Shown one piece after another: positions 9,178-18,066 of a DNA stretch of 64,000 bases. The notes beneath the pieces are model-generated. The model worked only from the letters and a program-made list of their open reading frames with translations, was not told the DNA's origin and made no database searches. Source of the DNA: Corynebacterium sp. KPL1814. Lineage in GTDB: Bacteria; Actinomycetota; Actinomycetes; Mycobacteriales; Mycobacteriaceae. Numbering within the stretch: the stretch's first letter is position 1; the number at the start of each line of letters is the position of its first letter. Both the position numbers and the translations under genes were made by a program. The stretch spans positions 369,594 through 433,593 of the forward strand of contig NZ_KI515774.1 of assembly GCF_000478175.1 (NCBI RefSeq). The letters are read 5' to 3'.

Positions 9178-10536
9178 ATGAAACTCAAAAAGCGTGTTCT
9201 CGCTTCTGCAGCTATCTCTGCATCTCTCGTGGCTACCGCTGTTACCCCAGTTGCTTGGGCTGCTGGTGAGCATCTTAACTGCGCACAGAACTTCCGAGCC
9301 GGCGTCGATTTTGATGCTGGTATCAATGCCAACGTTGCGGAGCATCTGCAGCGTAACTGCAAGTTGAGTGTGGAACAGATTACTGAGCTAAGTGTTGACG
9401 ATATGACACAGACAGCTAGGGGTCTCCTGGGGAAGGACAACACTCCACTTTATTCTGAAGAAGAGTTGAAGCGTATGTCACATTCTGAGGTTGTCAGGGA
9501 AGCGCGGATCAATGGTGTTTCGTCTGACGATGATGGAAAGGGTTCTGCTGAAGACGGACAGCAGTCTGAGGCTCCTCTGATGGTGGATGATGTCAAGGCA
9601 GGGGACAGGGAAATTACTGGCTCGGTGTTTTTGCTCCCAGGTCAAAAGAAGAGAGTTCAAGTTAATTTCCCAAACTTCAGGGCTTTAACTACGGACGTAC
9701 AACTAAAGGAAAACTCTGTTGAGGAGGGTGGATCCTCTAAAGGTAAAGCTGTCACCTTTAAATTCGACGTTCCTGAAGGGATTGACCTAAAGGCAGGTGA
9801 AACACTATTTTTTAGTTCGCTATATGATTCCTTGGCTACGGACGATAGTAAGAGCAAATCTATACCAGTAGTCGTTAAACCTGCGGATGTGCCTGAGGAA
9901 GAGGGCTCAGATTCTGGGGATTCTGAAGGCGAATTCCCGTTTGCTGTTACTGCGGAAGTAAATGACATCAAGGCAGGAGACAAAAAGGTTACCGGTAAGG
10001 TTCGTTTGTACCCGGGCCAAGAGGTGGAAATTGAGGCTTATTTCCCCGGCGGAAGGATTCAGACAACTGTCGTGAAGCTAGAGAAAAAGTCTGCACAGGA
10101 GGGCCAAGTTCCTGCAGGTGAGTTTGTCCCGTTCGAAATCGATGTACCTGCAGACGTCAAGCTAATGGCAGGTGACAAGGTATCCGTTTCTCCAATTCCT
10201 CACGTCACGGATCCGAAAACCGGTGAAAGCAACAGCGTAGAGCTCATCGTGAAGGCTGCTGATAAGAGCAGCGAGTCGCAACCCGAGCAGACCCCTGGTG
10301 ACGGTAATGGTAAGGAGGGCGGCAGCGGTTCCACAAAGCCGGCACAGCCATCGGTTCCGGGCGCTGAAGGTACCCCTGGTGCTGGAGAGGGCAGCTCTAA
10401 ATTCGGCAAGGTCTTTGAAGCTATTCCTGGTCTGGCTGCTTTGGTTGAAGGTGTTGCTAAGTTCTTCAACAAGAACTCAGGCCTCGCTCGAATCTTGCAA
10501 CCACTGCGTAACTTCTTCTCGCTGTTCAAGTTCTAA
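9178..10536 (+). CDS. Secreted surface protein with two Ig-like repeats and a C-terminal amphipathic tail
   Basis: Predicted exported protein of 452 aa. ATG 9178 follows GGAAGG and begins a signal peptide (MKLKKRVLASAAISASLV...AWA, cleavage near residue 28). A helical N-domain with two Cys (HLNCAQNF, LQRNCKLS) comes next. Two ~100-residue repeats follow: VDDVKAGDREITGSV...LLPGQ and VNDIKAGDKKVTGKV...YPGQ, resembling bacterial Ig-like adhesin modules. Then comes a Pro/Gly/Ser linker. The last ~45 residues form a hydrophobic helix (FEAIPGLAALVEGVAKFF) and a basic amphipathic end (ILQPLRNFFSLFKF). There is no LPXTG motif. Base composition is AT-richer than its neighbours, suggesting acquisition. 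It is likely cell-envelope associated; the exact role is unknown. Confidence 0.8.
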   Translation: MKLKKRVLASAAISASLVATAVTPVAWAAGEHLNCAQNFRAGVDFDAGINANVAEHLQRNCKLSVEQITELSVDDMTQTARGLLGKDNTPLYSEEELKRMSHSEVVREARINGVSSDDDGKGSAEDGQQSEAPLMVDDVKAGDREITGSVFLLPGQKKRVQVNFPNFRALTTDVQLKENSVEEGGSSKGKAVTFKFDVPEGIDLKAGETLFFSSLYDSLATDDSKSKSIPVVVKPADVPEEEGSDSGDSEGEFPFAVTAEVNDIKAGDKKVTGKVRLYPGQEVEIEAYFPGGRIQTTVVKLEKKSAQEGQVPAGEFVPFEIDVPADVKLMAGDKVSVSPIPHVTDPKTGESNSVELIVKAADKSSESQPEQTPGDGNGKEGGSGSTKPAQPSVPGAEGTPGAGEGSSKFGKVFEAIPGLAALVEGVAKFFNKNSGLARILQPLRNFFSLFKF

Positions 10537-10606
10537 TCTCGCCCCAATTAGCGGATGAGCGGATTAGTGCGGGCTTGAGGCTCGGACTTGGCTACCGGCA
10601 GTGATT

Positions 10607-10650
10607 AAACCGGAGCCCTCCATGAGGGGGTGCTCCGGTTTCTGTGTTTT
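10607..10650 (+). terminator. Terminator of the surface protein gene
   Basis: AAACCGGAGC (10607-10616) pairs with GCTCCGGTTT (10632-10641), with CCCTC/GAGGG extending the stem, then TCTGTGTTTT. Confidence 0.85.
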
Positions 10651-10675
10651 CTGGTGAAATTTTACGGGACTTGGC

Positions 10676-11908
10676 CTAGCGCACCGGGCCGGGCAGGTGG
10701 GCGCGCCAGCCGTGAATCACGTTGATGAGGCAGCACATGGCGAGCAGGGAGCCGATGAGGAATAGCGCAGTGAAGCCGATATAGGGTGCGAGAGCGCTAA
10801 AGGCCATGGGGATAAAGAAGCCGGTATAGGACACGGAATAGAACACGGCGGTAAGGCCAGCGAGGTCATCTTTTCCGGCGATGCGCTGGACCTCGGAAAG
10901 GCCGGCGACAAGTGCTAGGCCGTAGCCGGCGCCCATGACGGCGGCGCTGGTGATGCCGAGCGGGAGGGAGAGCGTGCGCGCGGCGATGGCGCCGAAAATG
11001 GTGCCGACGGTAATGACGGCCATGGCAACGGCGGAGGCCCGGGCGGAGCGGTGGGTGTCAATGACCTTGCCAAACATTTGGATGCCAACCCCGCAGCCCA
11101 GCGTAATGACGGTCATGAGGCCGGAAAAGGCGATGGGGGCATCGCCGGCGGAATCGGAAAGCAGCTGCGGCAAGAGGGCATAGGCCGCACCCGCGCAGCC
11201 GAATACCCAGGGGGCGGCGGGAAGGACGATGCGGGAAAAGCGGCGGTGTGCAGCGGATGGAATGTGCAGCATGTGCAGCATATCGCGGATGCTTAAGTCC
11301 AAGAATGTGTCTTTGACGGTCTCGCCGCGGGGTGGACGGGTTTCGGGGGTTTTCAGTAGCCAGACCGCGGTGACGACGGTGAGCAGGATGTGCAGGACAT
11401 AGGCCAGGTGAGTAGGCCACGGGCCCCATTGCGCCAGTACCGAGGCCAGGGCGGCGCCGATGAGGAAGCCCATGGTAAGGCACATCGATGCCTTTCGGGG
11501 GCCTGCGGCCGGGTCACCGCCGGAACGGGTGATGAGCTCGGAAATCCAGGTGGATCCGACCGCCATAACGATGCCTAGGGCGAGGCCGCACAGTACGCGG
11601 CCGGCGGCAATGATGAGGGGCTCTTCGGGAGCGATGGACAGCAGGAAGGATCCGGCCAGGGAGAGCGGTGCGGCGGGCAGCATCGTGGGGCGGCGGCCGA
11701 TATAGTCCGAGAGCGGCCCGGAGATGAGCAGTGCGGGCACGATGCCGATGACGTAGGCCGCTAGGAGGCCATTGACGGTGACTTGTGAGAAGTGGGATTG
11801 CTCGCGGTACATCACGAGCAGGGGAGTAAATTCATTGCCGCCCCAGGCAACGGCCACCATGCTGCCGGCGACGGGTAACCAATCGCGATTGGCGGTGTCT
11901 TGACTCAT
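10676..11908 (-). CDS. MFS transporter
   Basis: Integral membrane transporter of 410 aa with about twelve hydrophobic segments. The cytoplasmic loop signature DYIGRRPTM after the second segment identifies the major facilitator superfamily. A long central loop (residues ~190-225, ETRPPRGETVKDTF) separates the two six-helix halves. The substrate is unknown. Its ATG overlaps the stop of the GntR regulator by four bases (ATGA), so the two are translationally coupled, and the regulator probably senses the transporter's substrate or a metabolite of it. Confidence 0.88.
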   Translation of the reverse strand: MSQDTANRDWLPVAGSMVAVAWGGNEFTPLLVMYREQSHFSQVTVNGLLAAYVIGIVPALLISGPLSDYIGRRPTMLPAAPLSLAGSFLLSIAPEEPLIIAAGRVLCGLALGIVMAVGSTWISELITRSGGDPAAGPRKASMCLTMGFLIGAALASVLAQWGPWPTHLAYVLHILLTVVTAVWLLKTPETRPPRGETVKDTFLDLSIRDMLHMLHIPSAAHRRFSRIVLPAAPWVFGCAGAAYALLPQLLSDSAGDAPIAFSGLMTVITLGCGVGIQMFGKVIDTHRSARASAVAMAVITVGTIFGAIAARTLSLPLGITSAAVMGAGYGLALVAGLSEVQRIAGKDDLAGLTAVFYSVSYTGFFIPMAFSALAPYIGFTALFLIGSLLAMCCLINVIHGWRAHLPGPVR

Positions 11909-12564
11909 AGTTGATCCTTCGAATTTTTCAGATGCGAGCGGAGTGCGGAGAGATAGTCGGGCAGGTTGGCGGTGAGGAGGGCATCGGCAAGCGTGCGGTG
12001 CTGGTCGACGAACGCGCGGGCCCGTGCCACATTGCGCCCGATGGCGGTGGCGGTAAAGCGCTGCTGGCGCTCGCGCAGCTGGTGGCCAACATTGGCTAGC
12101 AGGCTATTGCCGGCGCTATCCATGATGATTTGGTGGAATTGGGCATCTAGGCGCGTGTATTCGCGAAGGTCTTCGGCATCCAGCGCGGCGTCTTGGGCCG
12201 CGATGTTTTCTTGCAGGCGCTTGGCGATGCCCCCGCGTTCTTCCTCGCCCAGCTGGCAGATCTTCTCGGCACTGTGGGCATCGACAAGCAGGCGTGCCTC
12301 ATAGACCTCGCGGATTTCTTGGGGGCTAATCGGTACGACCAGCGCGCCGCGCTTGGGGTAAAGCTGCAAAAAGCCCTCGAGCTCTAGGCGCAGGAAAGCC
12401 TCGTGGGCCGGGGTGCGGCTGACTCCTACCTCGGCCGCGAGTGCGGCCTCTGACAGCATCTGCGAGGAATCGATGGTGCCGTCGATGATCCTTTCTTTGA
12501 CTAATTCATAAACCCGCTCCGCGGCAGGCTGCATGCTTGTATCGCTCATGCATACATCTTGCAT
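11905..12564 (-). CDS. GntR-family transcriptional regulator with FCD domain
   Basis: DNA-binding repressor of about 219 aa. The N-terminal winged helix-turn-helix (VYELVKERIIDGTI, then LAAEVGVSRTPAHEAFLRLE) is classic GntR. The all-helical C-terminal domain with D..FH and a later conserved H (VDQHRTLADAL) is the FadR-C/FCD ligand domain, which usually binds a metal and a small organic acid. I chose the ATG at 12564 because TAAACT (reverse strand, 12577-12572) lies 7 nt before it; an ATG at 12549 is the main alternative. It forms a two-gene operon with the MFS transporter. Confidence 0.88.
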   Translation of the reverse strand: MQDVCMSDTSMQPAAERVYELVKERIIDGTIDSSQMLSEAALAAEVGVSRTPAHEAFLRLELEGFLQLYPKRGALVVPISPQEIREVYEARLLVDAHSAEKICQLGEEERGGIAKRLQENIAAQDAALDAEDLREYTRLDAQFHQIIMDSAGNSLLANVGHQLRERQQRFTATAIGRNVARARAFVDQHRTLADALLTANLPDYLSALRSHLKNSKDQL

Positions 12565-12569
12565 ACAAG
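12536..12569. promoter_or_regulatory. Candidate GntR autoregulatory operator
   Basis: Outer arms CTTGTAT (12536-12542) and ATACAAG (12563-12569) are inverted. CTTGCATACAAG (12558-12569) is itself a CTTG-N4-CAAG dyad, and GCATAC recurs at 12550 and 12561, one helical turn apart. The site overlaps the predicted start of the regulator transcript, where autorepression would be effective. Assignment to GntR is inference. Confidence 0.45.
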
Positions 12570-12628
12570 TTAGTTTAAGCGTCAACCTATTCCCAATTCT
12601 GGGGTTGGCGTGGCTTAGACTGGAGGGC

Positions 12629-14014
12629 ATGCAACGTTGGGTCTTACACATCGATATGGATGCGTTTTTTGCCTCCGTCGAGCAATTGACCCGACCGACT
12701 TTGCAAGGCCGGCCGGTGCTCGTCGGTGGGGTCGGCGGCCGCGGGGTCGTCGCCGGCGCGTCCTATGAGGCGCGCGAATACGGCGCGCACTCGGCGATGC
12801 CGATGTATCGCGCCCAGCAGTTGGTGGGCCTGCGCGCGGTGGTGGTCAGCCCGCGCCGGGCGGTGTATTCGGCGGCCTCGCGCCGGGTATTTGAGATCAT
12901 CTCCCAGCACGTGGAGGTGATCGAGCAGCTATCTATCGATGAGGCCTTTATGGAGCCAGAGGCGTTGGTGGGCGCGACGGCGGACGAGGTACAACAGTGG
13001 GCGGATGGCCTGCGCGCGCTCATCCGTGAGGAAACGGGCCTGCCGTGTTCCATTGGTGCGGGCTCCGGCAAGCAATTTGCCAAGATCGGCTCCGGTGAAG
13101 CCAAGCCAGATGGCACCTATGTCATCCCGGCGGAAAAGCAGCTGGAGATGCTGCATCCGCTCGCGGTGGGAAAGCTGTGGGGCGTGGGGCCGGTTACGGA
13201 GGCCAAGCTTAAGGGCATCGGGGTGGAGACCATCGGCGCGCTGGCCGCCATGACCCAAAAGGAGGTGGAAATCTCCATCGGCAGCGTCGTCGGCGTGCAG
13301 CTGTGGCAGCTGGCGCAGGGCATCGACGATAGGGAGGTGGCCCCGCGCGCTATTTCCAAACAGATTTCCACGGAGCACACCTATCCCAAGGACCTGCTCA
13401 CGGTTGCCGATGTCGATGCGGCAATTACCCGCGCGGCCGAGGGCGCGCACCGCCGCCTGCTTAAAGATGGCCGCGGGGCGCGCACGGTGACGGTAAAGCT
13501 GCGGATGGCAGACTTCCATATCGAATCGCGCTCGACCACCCTGGCCTATGCCACCGATGACCTGGAGGTATTGACGGCAGCCGCCTTCAAGCTGGCGCGC
13601 TACCCGGATGAATTGGGCCCTATCCGCTTGGTCGGGGTGAGTTATTCCGGGCTGGAAGCCGCGCGCCAAGACGTACTTTTTCCGGAGCTCGACCGCGAAA
13701 TCGTGCGGCCCGTGCTGCCGGATACCGATTATGAAACGGGCGTGAGCGATGACTCCCCGCCACCGGCGCCGACCACCGTGGTGGTCGAAGACGATGTGGA
13801 AGATCAATGGCACGCCACCCAAGACGTCTACCACCCGGAGTTTGGCCACGGTTGGATCCAAGGCACCGGGCACGGGGTGGTCAGCGTGCGATTTGAAACC
13901 CGCGCCACCGGACCCGGCCGCACGAAATCCTTTGCCGCCAGCGACCCAGATTTGGTGCCGGCGGACCCGCTCGAGTCCTTAGACTGGCAGGACTGGTTGG
14001 AAACCCAAGACTAG
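12629..14014 (+). CDS. dinB: DNA polymerase IV
   Basis: Error-prone Y-family polymerase for translesion synthesis, 461 aa. The palm motifs HIDMDAFFASVEQ (residues ~7-19) and SIDEAF hold the metal-binding acids, and YEAREYGAHSAMPMYRA is the fingers motif. HhH-type residues (GVGPVTEAKLKGIG) and the little-finger domain follow. A C-terminal extension (GHGWIQGTGHGVVSVRFET...) is the form seen in actinobacterial DinB. The ATG at 12629 lies 7 nt after TAGACT (12616-12621), indicating a leaderless mRNA; GGAGG is too close to act as a normal binding site. The gene ends four bases into the convergent asparaginase gene. Confidence 0.95.
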   Translation: MQRWVLHIDMDAFFASVEQLTRPTLQGRPVLVGGVGGRGVVAGASYEAREYGAHSAMPMYRAQQLVGLRAVVVSPRRAVYSAASRRVFEIISQHVEVIEQLSIDEAFMEPEALVGATADEVQQWADGLRALIREETGLPCSIGAGSGKQFAKIGSGEAKPDGTYVIPAEKQLEMLHPLAVGKLWGVGPVTEAKLKGIGVETIGALAAMTQKEVEISIGSVVGVQLWQLAQGIDDREVAPRAISKQISTEHTYPKDLLTVADVDAAITRAAEGAHRRLLKDGRGARTVTVKLRMADFHIESRSTTLAYATDDLEVLTAAAFKLARYPDELGPIRLVGVSYSGLEAARQDVLFPELDREIVRPVLPDTDYETGVSDDSPPPAPTTVVVEDDVEDQWHATQDVYHPEFGHGWIQGTGHGVVSVRFETRATGPGRTKSFAASDPDLVPADPLESLDWQDWLETQD

Positions 14015-14925
14015 ATCGCAACGTAGCGCTTGGGGTCAGGGTTCTGCCGGAATACCTTGGCAGGGGCCGTGCCGGTGGCCAGCGCCGCTGCCAACAAGAT
14101 GCGCGCCTGGCTGGGGCGGAAGGCCCACGCGTTTATCGCGCCCAGGCTATGCAGGTTCGCCCCGCCGCCGTCGCCGCCATAGGACAACGCGGTTTCCCCA
14201 TACGGGGTGCGGGTGGAAATGACGACGGGGAGGCCGTCGCGGAGGGCGTCGGCAACCGCGCGGCCCATGTCCCCACTCATATTGCCCGCGCCCATGGCCT
14301 CGACGACGAGGCCGGCGGCGGAAGCGCGGGCGGCATCGACAAGCACGCGCCCCGCGCCGGGGTAGGCAGGGATGATTTCTACTGGGTGCGGCGCCAAGGG
14401 GCGCGGCCGCAGCCGCGGGGTGGCATCCGGGATCCGCAGGGACTCAAAAGCGCGCAGGTCGAAGGTGTGTTGCTTGCGGGCCCCGCGCGCCGGGATGGTC
14501 ATGCCGCCAAAACAGATGAAGACGCCGGGCTGTCCGCTGAGGGCGAGCTCGCGCGCATCGCGGAGATTGCGCGGGCCATCTGGGCGCGGGTGATCGTAGG
14601 AGCGCTGCGCGCCGGTGAGCACGATGGGCGTATCACCGGCGCAAAAAATCTCCAGCGCCATCGCCGTCTCTTCCATCGAATCGGTGCCATGGGTGATGAT
14701 GACGCCGTCAATATCCGAGCGGGCCGTCTGCTCGTTGACCACAGCAATGAGCTCATCGAGGTCAGCGAGCGTAATAGAAGAGGAATCGAGCTGGCGAAAT
14801 TCCACCACCTCGGCGTCGATATCGGCCGCGAGCTGCGCGCCGGTAACGGTGGGAACGAGGGAACCATCCTGCACCGTGGTGCAGGCAATCGTGCCGCCGG
14901 TGGCGATGAGGGCGAGATGAGTCAT
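14011..14925 (-). CDS. L-asparaginase
   Basis: Hydrolyses L-asparagine to aspartate and ammonia; 304 aa. Both family signatures are present: IATGGTIACT at the N-terminus with the nucleophilic Thr, and ITHGTDSMEETA, which carries the second catalytic Thr-Asp pair. There is no signal peptide, so it should act in the cytoplasm. The start at 14925 is supported by TATTCT (reverse strand, 14937-14932) six nt upstream, a leaderless layout; longer readings upstream lack any start signal. Its last four bases overlap the end of dinB. Confidence 0.92.
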   Translation of the reverse strand: MTHLALIATGGTIACTTVQDGSLVPTVTGAQLAADIDAEVVEFRQLDSSSITLADLDELIAVVNEQTARSDIDGVIITHGTDSMEETAMALEIFCAGDTPIVLTGAQRSYDHPRPDGPRNLRDARELALSGQPGVFICFGGMTIPARGARKQHTFDLRAFESLRIPDATPRLRPRPLAPHPVEIIPAYPGAGRVLVDAARASAAGLVVEAMGAGNMSGDMGRAVADALRDGLPVVISTRTPYGETALSYGGDGGGANLHSLGAINAWAFRPSQARILLAAALATGTAPAKVFRQNPDPKRYVAI

Positions 14926-15031
14926 GCATCCAGAATAAAAGAAGACGCGCCGAGGCGGCAGGCGCGAACCAGAACAGCTGGGGCAAATGTAAACTGATGG
15001 GAGTTTATATCCTAGACGTGAGGAGTGAGAA

Positions 15032-15667
15032 GTGAAATTCCGCAAATTTGGTGCCGCGTGCCTCGCATTGAGCGCGGCGGCCGCCCTGTCCGCCTGCTCT
15101 TCTGATGACGAGCAAGAAGACACCACCAAGAACAGTGAATCCAGCGAATCCGCGTACGCCGACGGCGACTCCGCGGCTCCCGCGCTGCCGTCCGCCGCTG
15201 ATCTGAACGCCATCCTGGCAAAGGCTACGGATCCGGCGGCATCGCAGGAAGAAAAGACCGCCACGGTGGAAGGCGGCGAATCCGCCCCAGAGATCTTTGA
15301 CACCATGGCGCGCTCCAAGGAAGAATCCGGCGCGGAGTTTGCGGTCGTGGATCCCGTCCTGCCCGGCTATGACCCGCAATCCGTGCTGACCACGGTGAAT
15401 TTCACCACGGCCGATGGCCAGGAGCAGACGACGGACCAGGTGGAATTTATTTACCAGGACGACACTTGGAAACTATCGAAGACTTGGGCCTGCACGCTGA
15501 TTCAAAACACGGTGCCGCCTGAGCAGGTACCGGAGATGTGTGCGGATGCTGGTGCGGGTGTCTTTTCGGATGATGAGGGCGACGGCGCCCCCGCCCAAGG
15601 CGATGCCCCCGCGGCCGGCGCAGAGCAGGCGCCCGCCGAGGCCCCCGTAGAGGCCCCCGCCGAGTAG
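15032..15667 (+). CDS. MTB12-like lipoprotein
   Basis: Predicted secreted lipoprotein of 211 aa. The signal peptide MKFRKFGAACLALSAAAALS ends in the lipobox LSAC, so Cys is acylated by the Lgt and LspA encoded in this window. A Ser/Asp/Glu linker follows. The folded core begins PALPSAADLNAILAKATDP and runs to TWACTLIQNTVPPEQVPEMC, resembling the low-molecular-weight antigen MTB12 family with its conserved Cys pair. The C-terminus is a Pro/Ala/Glu tail with a repeated APAEAPVEAPAE pattern. GTG 15032 follows AGGAG by 6 nt. Function is unknown beyond the cell envelope location. Confidence 0.8.
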   Translation: MKFRKFGAACLALSAAAALSACSSDDEQEDTTKNSESSESAYADGDSAAPALPSAADLNAILAKATDPAASQEEKTATVEGGESAPEIFDTMARSKEESGAEFAVVDPVLPGYDPQSVLTTVNFTTADGQEQTTDQVEFIYQDDTWKLSKTWACTLIQNTVPPEQVPEMCADAGAGVFSDDEGDGAPAQGDAPAAGAEQAPAEAPVEAPAE

Positions 15668-15669
15668 CT

Positions 15670-16623
15670 CTACTCCGAAAAAGCCAACTCCGTCAGGCTT
15701 GATTGCACGACGCGCAGGTCTGAATCGGCGGTGCCGTAGGTTACCTTCGTATCGAAGGACACGTCACCGCCCACGGGGAGCGGCTTAGTCAGATCCACCG
15801 TGACGTTGCCCGAGGAATTAGTGGAAGAATCCAGCACGTCGAGTTCCTTATCCTCCAACTCCGTGCCCTCGGCTTGGCCCTCGAAGGATAAAGCGCCCAG
15901 GGTAGGGCGTTGTTCCACCTCGACGGATAGCGTGACGCGGTCACCATCGATGGACTTAACCGTATAGCGGGTCGTTTGCAAGAGCGTGGATTCTCCCGTT
16001 ACGCGCGAATCCACCGTCCACGTCGCGCCGGTGCCCACCTCTTCCTCTGGGAAAACGATGGGCAGCGCGGTCAGCTTCATGATTGCTTGTTCGACGGTGC
16101 CGCGCGCCTCATCGCTCGCGTCCTGCGGGGCGGCCAAGCGCAGGGAATTCATCTGGCCATTGTCTTGGCCGCGCCAGCCAAATTGGAACCCGGACGCAGA
16201 AGAGATATCGGTATCGCCGGAGTATTCCGGATCGCCTGCGGTGACAAACGCGTTGCGCGAGGCCGGCAATTGATCCTCGACGTCCTCGGTGGCTTTATCC
16301 ACGGAAGCCGAAAGCGGCAGGGTAGTGGTCTCCTTATCCACATCGGCGGCCTGGAAATCGGCAGCGGCGGATTTATTCAGCAAGTCCTGCGAAAATCCCT
16401 CCGTGGCGCGGTAGGTTACCTCCTGCGAGGAGTCGATGTCGTGATATTCCAGCAATTTCTTCTCCCCGGTTCCGGACTCTTCGACGGTCAGGCGCGGGGC
16501 ATCGATAGTCAGGCCGACGGGCTGTTCCACGGCGGGGCCGGGGGTCTCATAAGAACAGGCGCTTAGCGCTACGGCGACGGCGGAAAGGGTTGTAAAAACT
16601 TTGACTCGAAACACGCTTACCAA
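15670..16623 (-). CDS. Lipoprotein of unknown function
   Basis: Predicted lipoprotein of about 317 aa. The signal sequence FRVKVFTTLSAVAVALS ends in the lipobox LSAC (Cys at residue 23). The mature part is beta-rich with repeated charged and polar segments and no motif I can assign. The start is uncertain: TTG 16623 or GTG 16614, with CAGGAG 11 nt upstream of the former. It is divergent from lspA and ends 2 bases from the end of the MTB12-like lipoprotein gene. It has no visible catalytic residues, so a binding or structural envelope role is likely. Confidence 0.75.
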   Translation of the reverse strand: MVSVFRVKVFTTLSAVAVALSACSYETPGPAVEQPVGLTIDAPRLTVEESGTGEKKLLEYHDIDSSQEVTYRATEGFSQDLLNKSAAADFQAADVDKETTTLPLSASVDKATEDVEDQLPASRNAFVTAGDPEYSGDTDISSASGFQFGWRGQDNGQMNSLRLAAPQDASDEARGTVEQAIMKLTALPIVFPEEEVGTGATWTVDSRVTGESTLLQTTRYTVKSIDGDRVTLSVEVEQRPTLGALSFEGQAEGTELEDKELDVLDSSTNSSGNVTVDLTKPLPVGGDVSFDTKVTYGTADSDLRVVQSSLTELAFSE

Positions 16624-16655
16624 AATACCGGACGCTCCTGATTAGAATGATGTGG

Positions 16656-17147
16656 GTGAGCCAAAAACGAAGGAGTCAGACAGGTCTTATCGCCGCGGTG
16701 GTCATCGCCGTGGCGGTTGTGGATCAAGCCGTAAAACAACTCATGCTGACCGTCCTGACGGAGGGTGTGCCGCACTATGTCATCGGGGACTGGTTCAGGT
16801 TTACCCTGCTCTTTAACCCGGGCGCGGCGTTTTCCATCGGCGGCGAGGGATCGACCTGGCTGTTTACCACCATTCAATTGGCGTTCGTCCTAGGCGTGGC
16901 CATCGCCGCCCCGCGCATCCACAATACGGGCCAGGCGCTGGGGCTGGCGCTCATTGCCGGTGGGGCATTGGGCAATTTTGCAGACCGCATCTTCCGCGAC
17001 CCGGGCTTCTGGTTCGGGCACGTCGTGGACTATATCTCGGTCGGCTCGTTCGCAGTCTTTAATATCGCAGATGCGGCCATTACCTGCGGTGTTGTCATCT
17101 TTATCGGCGCCATGCTGCTCGCGGAACGGAGGGCGGAAAATGAATAG
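16656..17147 (+). CDS. lspA: Lipoprotein signal peptidase
   Basis: Membrane aspartyl protease that removes the signal peptide from diacylated prolipoproteins; about 163 aa with four hydrophobic segments. Conserved blocks are DQAVKQ after the first helix, [10 protein letters not shown], and the two catalytic Asp regions GNFADRIF and [11 protein letters not shown] 16656 lies 7 nt after TAGAAT (16643-16648), suggesting a leaderless start; ATG 16647, inside that hexamer, is the other candidate. The gene overlaps the following pseudouridine synthase by 8 nt, the usual lspA-rluD arrangement. Confidence 0.95.
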   Translation: MSQKRRSQTGLIAAVVIAVAVVDQAVKQLMLTVLTEGVPHYVIGDWFRFTLLFNPGAAFSIGGEGSTWLFTTIQLAFVLGVAIAAPRIHNTGQALGLALIAGGALGNFADRIFRDPGFWFGHVVDYISVGSFAVFNIADAAITCGVVIFIGAMLLAERRAENE

Positions 17148-18066
17148 GCAATTGCGCAGTTTTCCCATTCCAGAAGGCTTGGAGGGCATGCGTGCCGATG
17201 CCGCGCTGGCCAAGCTCCTTGGCCTCTCGCGCTCGGCCACTGCCCAGCTGTGCGCAGAGGGCGGGGTCACCGTGGATTCGCAGGAGCTGGGGAAATCCGA
17301 GCGCCTAGCGTCCGGCCAGGTGGTCTCGGTGCTGCTCCCAGAGCCCGAAAAGCCCCTGCTGCCGCGCGAGGAGCTAGTAGAGGGCATGGACGTTTTATAT
17401 AGCGACGCCGATATCATCTGCGTGCACAAACCCGTGGGCGTCGCCGCGCACCCAAGCGTGGGCTGGGATGGGCCGACGGTCATCGGCGGGCTGCGCGCGG
17501 CAGGATATAACGTGGCCTCGCTAGGACCTACCGAGCGGCAGGGCATTGTCCACCGCCTAGACGTGGGCACCTCCGGGGTCATGGTCGTGGCCTCCTCAGG
17601 GCGCGCCTATTCGGCGCTCAAGCAGGCATTTAAGTACCGGACCGTGAAAAAGACCTATCACGCGGTGGTCCAGGGCCTGCCCGATCCGATCGAGGGCACC
17701 ATCGATGCGCCCATCGGCAGGCACCCGAAGTCGGGCTGGAAATTCGCCGTGCTTGACGATGGCAAGGCCGCGGTCACCCACTACCGCCTCATCGAGGCCT
17801 TTCGCGAAGCCAGCCTCATCGAGGTGCACTTGGAAACCGGCCGCACCCACCAGATCCGCGTCCACATGTCCGCCACGGGGCATCCCTGCGTCGGCGATCC
17901 CATGTACGGCTCGAACCCGCAGCTTTCCGCCCGCCTGGGCCTGGAGCGCCAGTGGCTGCATGCGGTGCAGCTAGGCTTTACCCACCCAGGCACCGGGAAA
18001 TGGTTCGAGGCCCGCGCGCCCTACCCCGATGACCTGCAGCATGCCCTGGAGCGACTGCAGGGATGA
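17140..18066 (+). CDS. RluA-family 23S rRNA pseudouridine synthase
   Basis: Converts specific uridines in rRNA to pseudouridine; 308 aa. An N-terminal S4 RNA-binding domain ([22 protein letters not shown]) precedes the catalytic domain with the signature [14 protein letters not shown], whose Asp is the nucleophile, and later [16 protein letters not shown]. RluD is the closest well-known member, but the exact target uridine cannot be read from sequence. GGAGG lies 7 nt before ATG 17140, which overlaps the end of lspA. The next gene overlaps by four bases. Confidence 0.92.
   Translation: MNRQLRSFPIPEGLEGMRADAALAKLLGLSRSATAQLCAEGGVTVDSQELGKSERLASGQVVSVLLPEPEKPLLPREELVEGMDVLYSDADIICVHKPVGVAAHPSVGWDGPTVIGGLRAAGYNVASLGPTERQGIVHRLDVGTSGVMVVASSGRAYSALKQAFKYRTVKKTYHAVVQGLPDPIEGTIDAPIGRHPKSGWKFAVLDDGKAAVTHYRLIEAFREASLIEVHLETGRTHQIRVHMSATGHPCVGDPMYGSNPQLSARLGLERQWLHAVQLGFTHPGTGKWFEARAPYPDDLQHALERLQG

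Noticed and set aside
14926..15318. N-terminal extension of the asparaginase frame
   Set aside because: It overlaps the MTB12-like lipoprotein gene on the other strand and lacks conserved sequence; the leaderless start at 14925 fits the family N-terminus.
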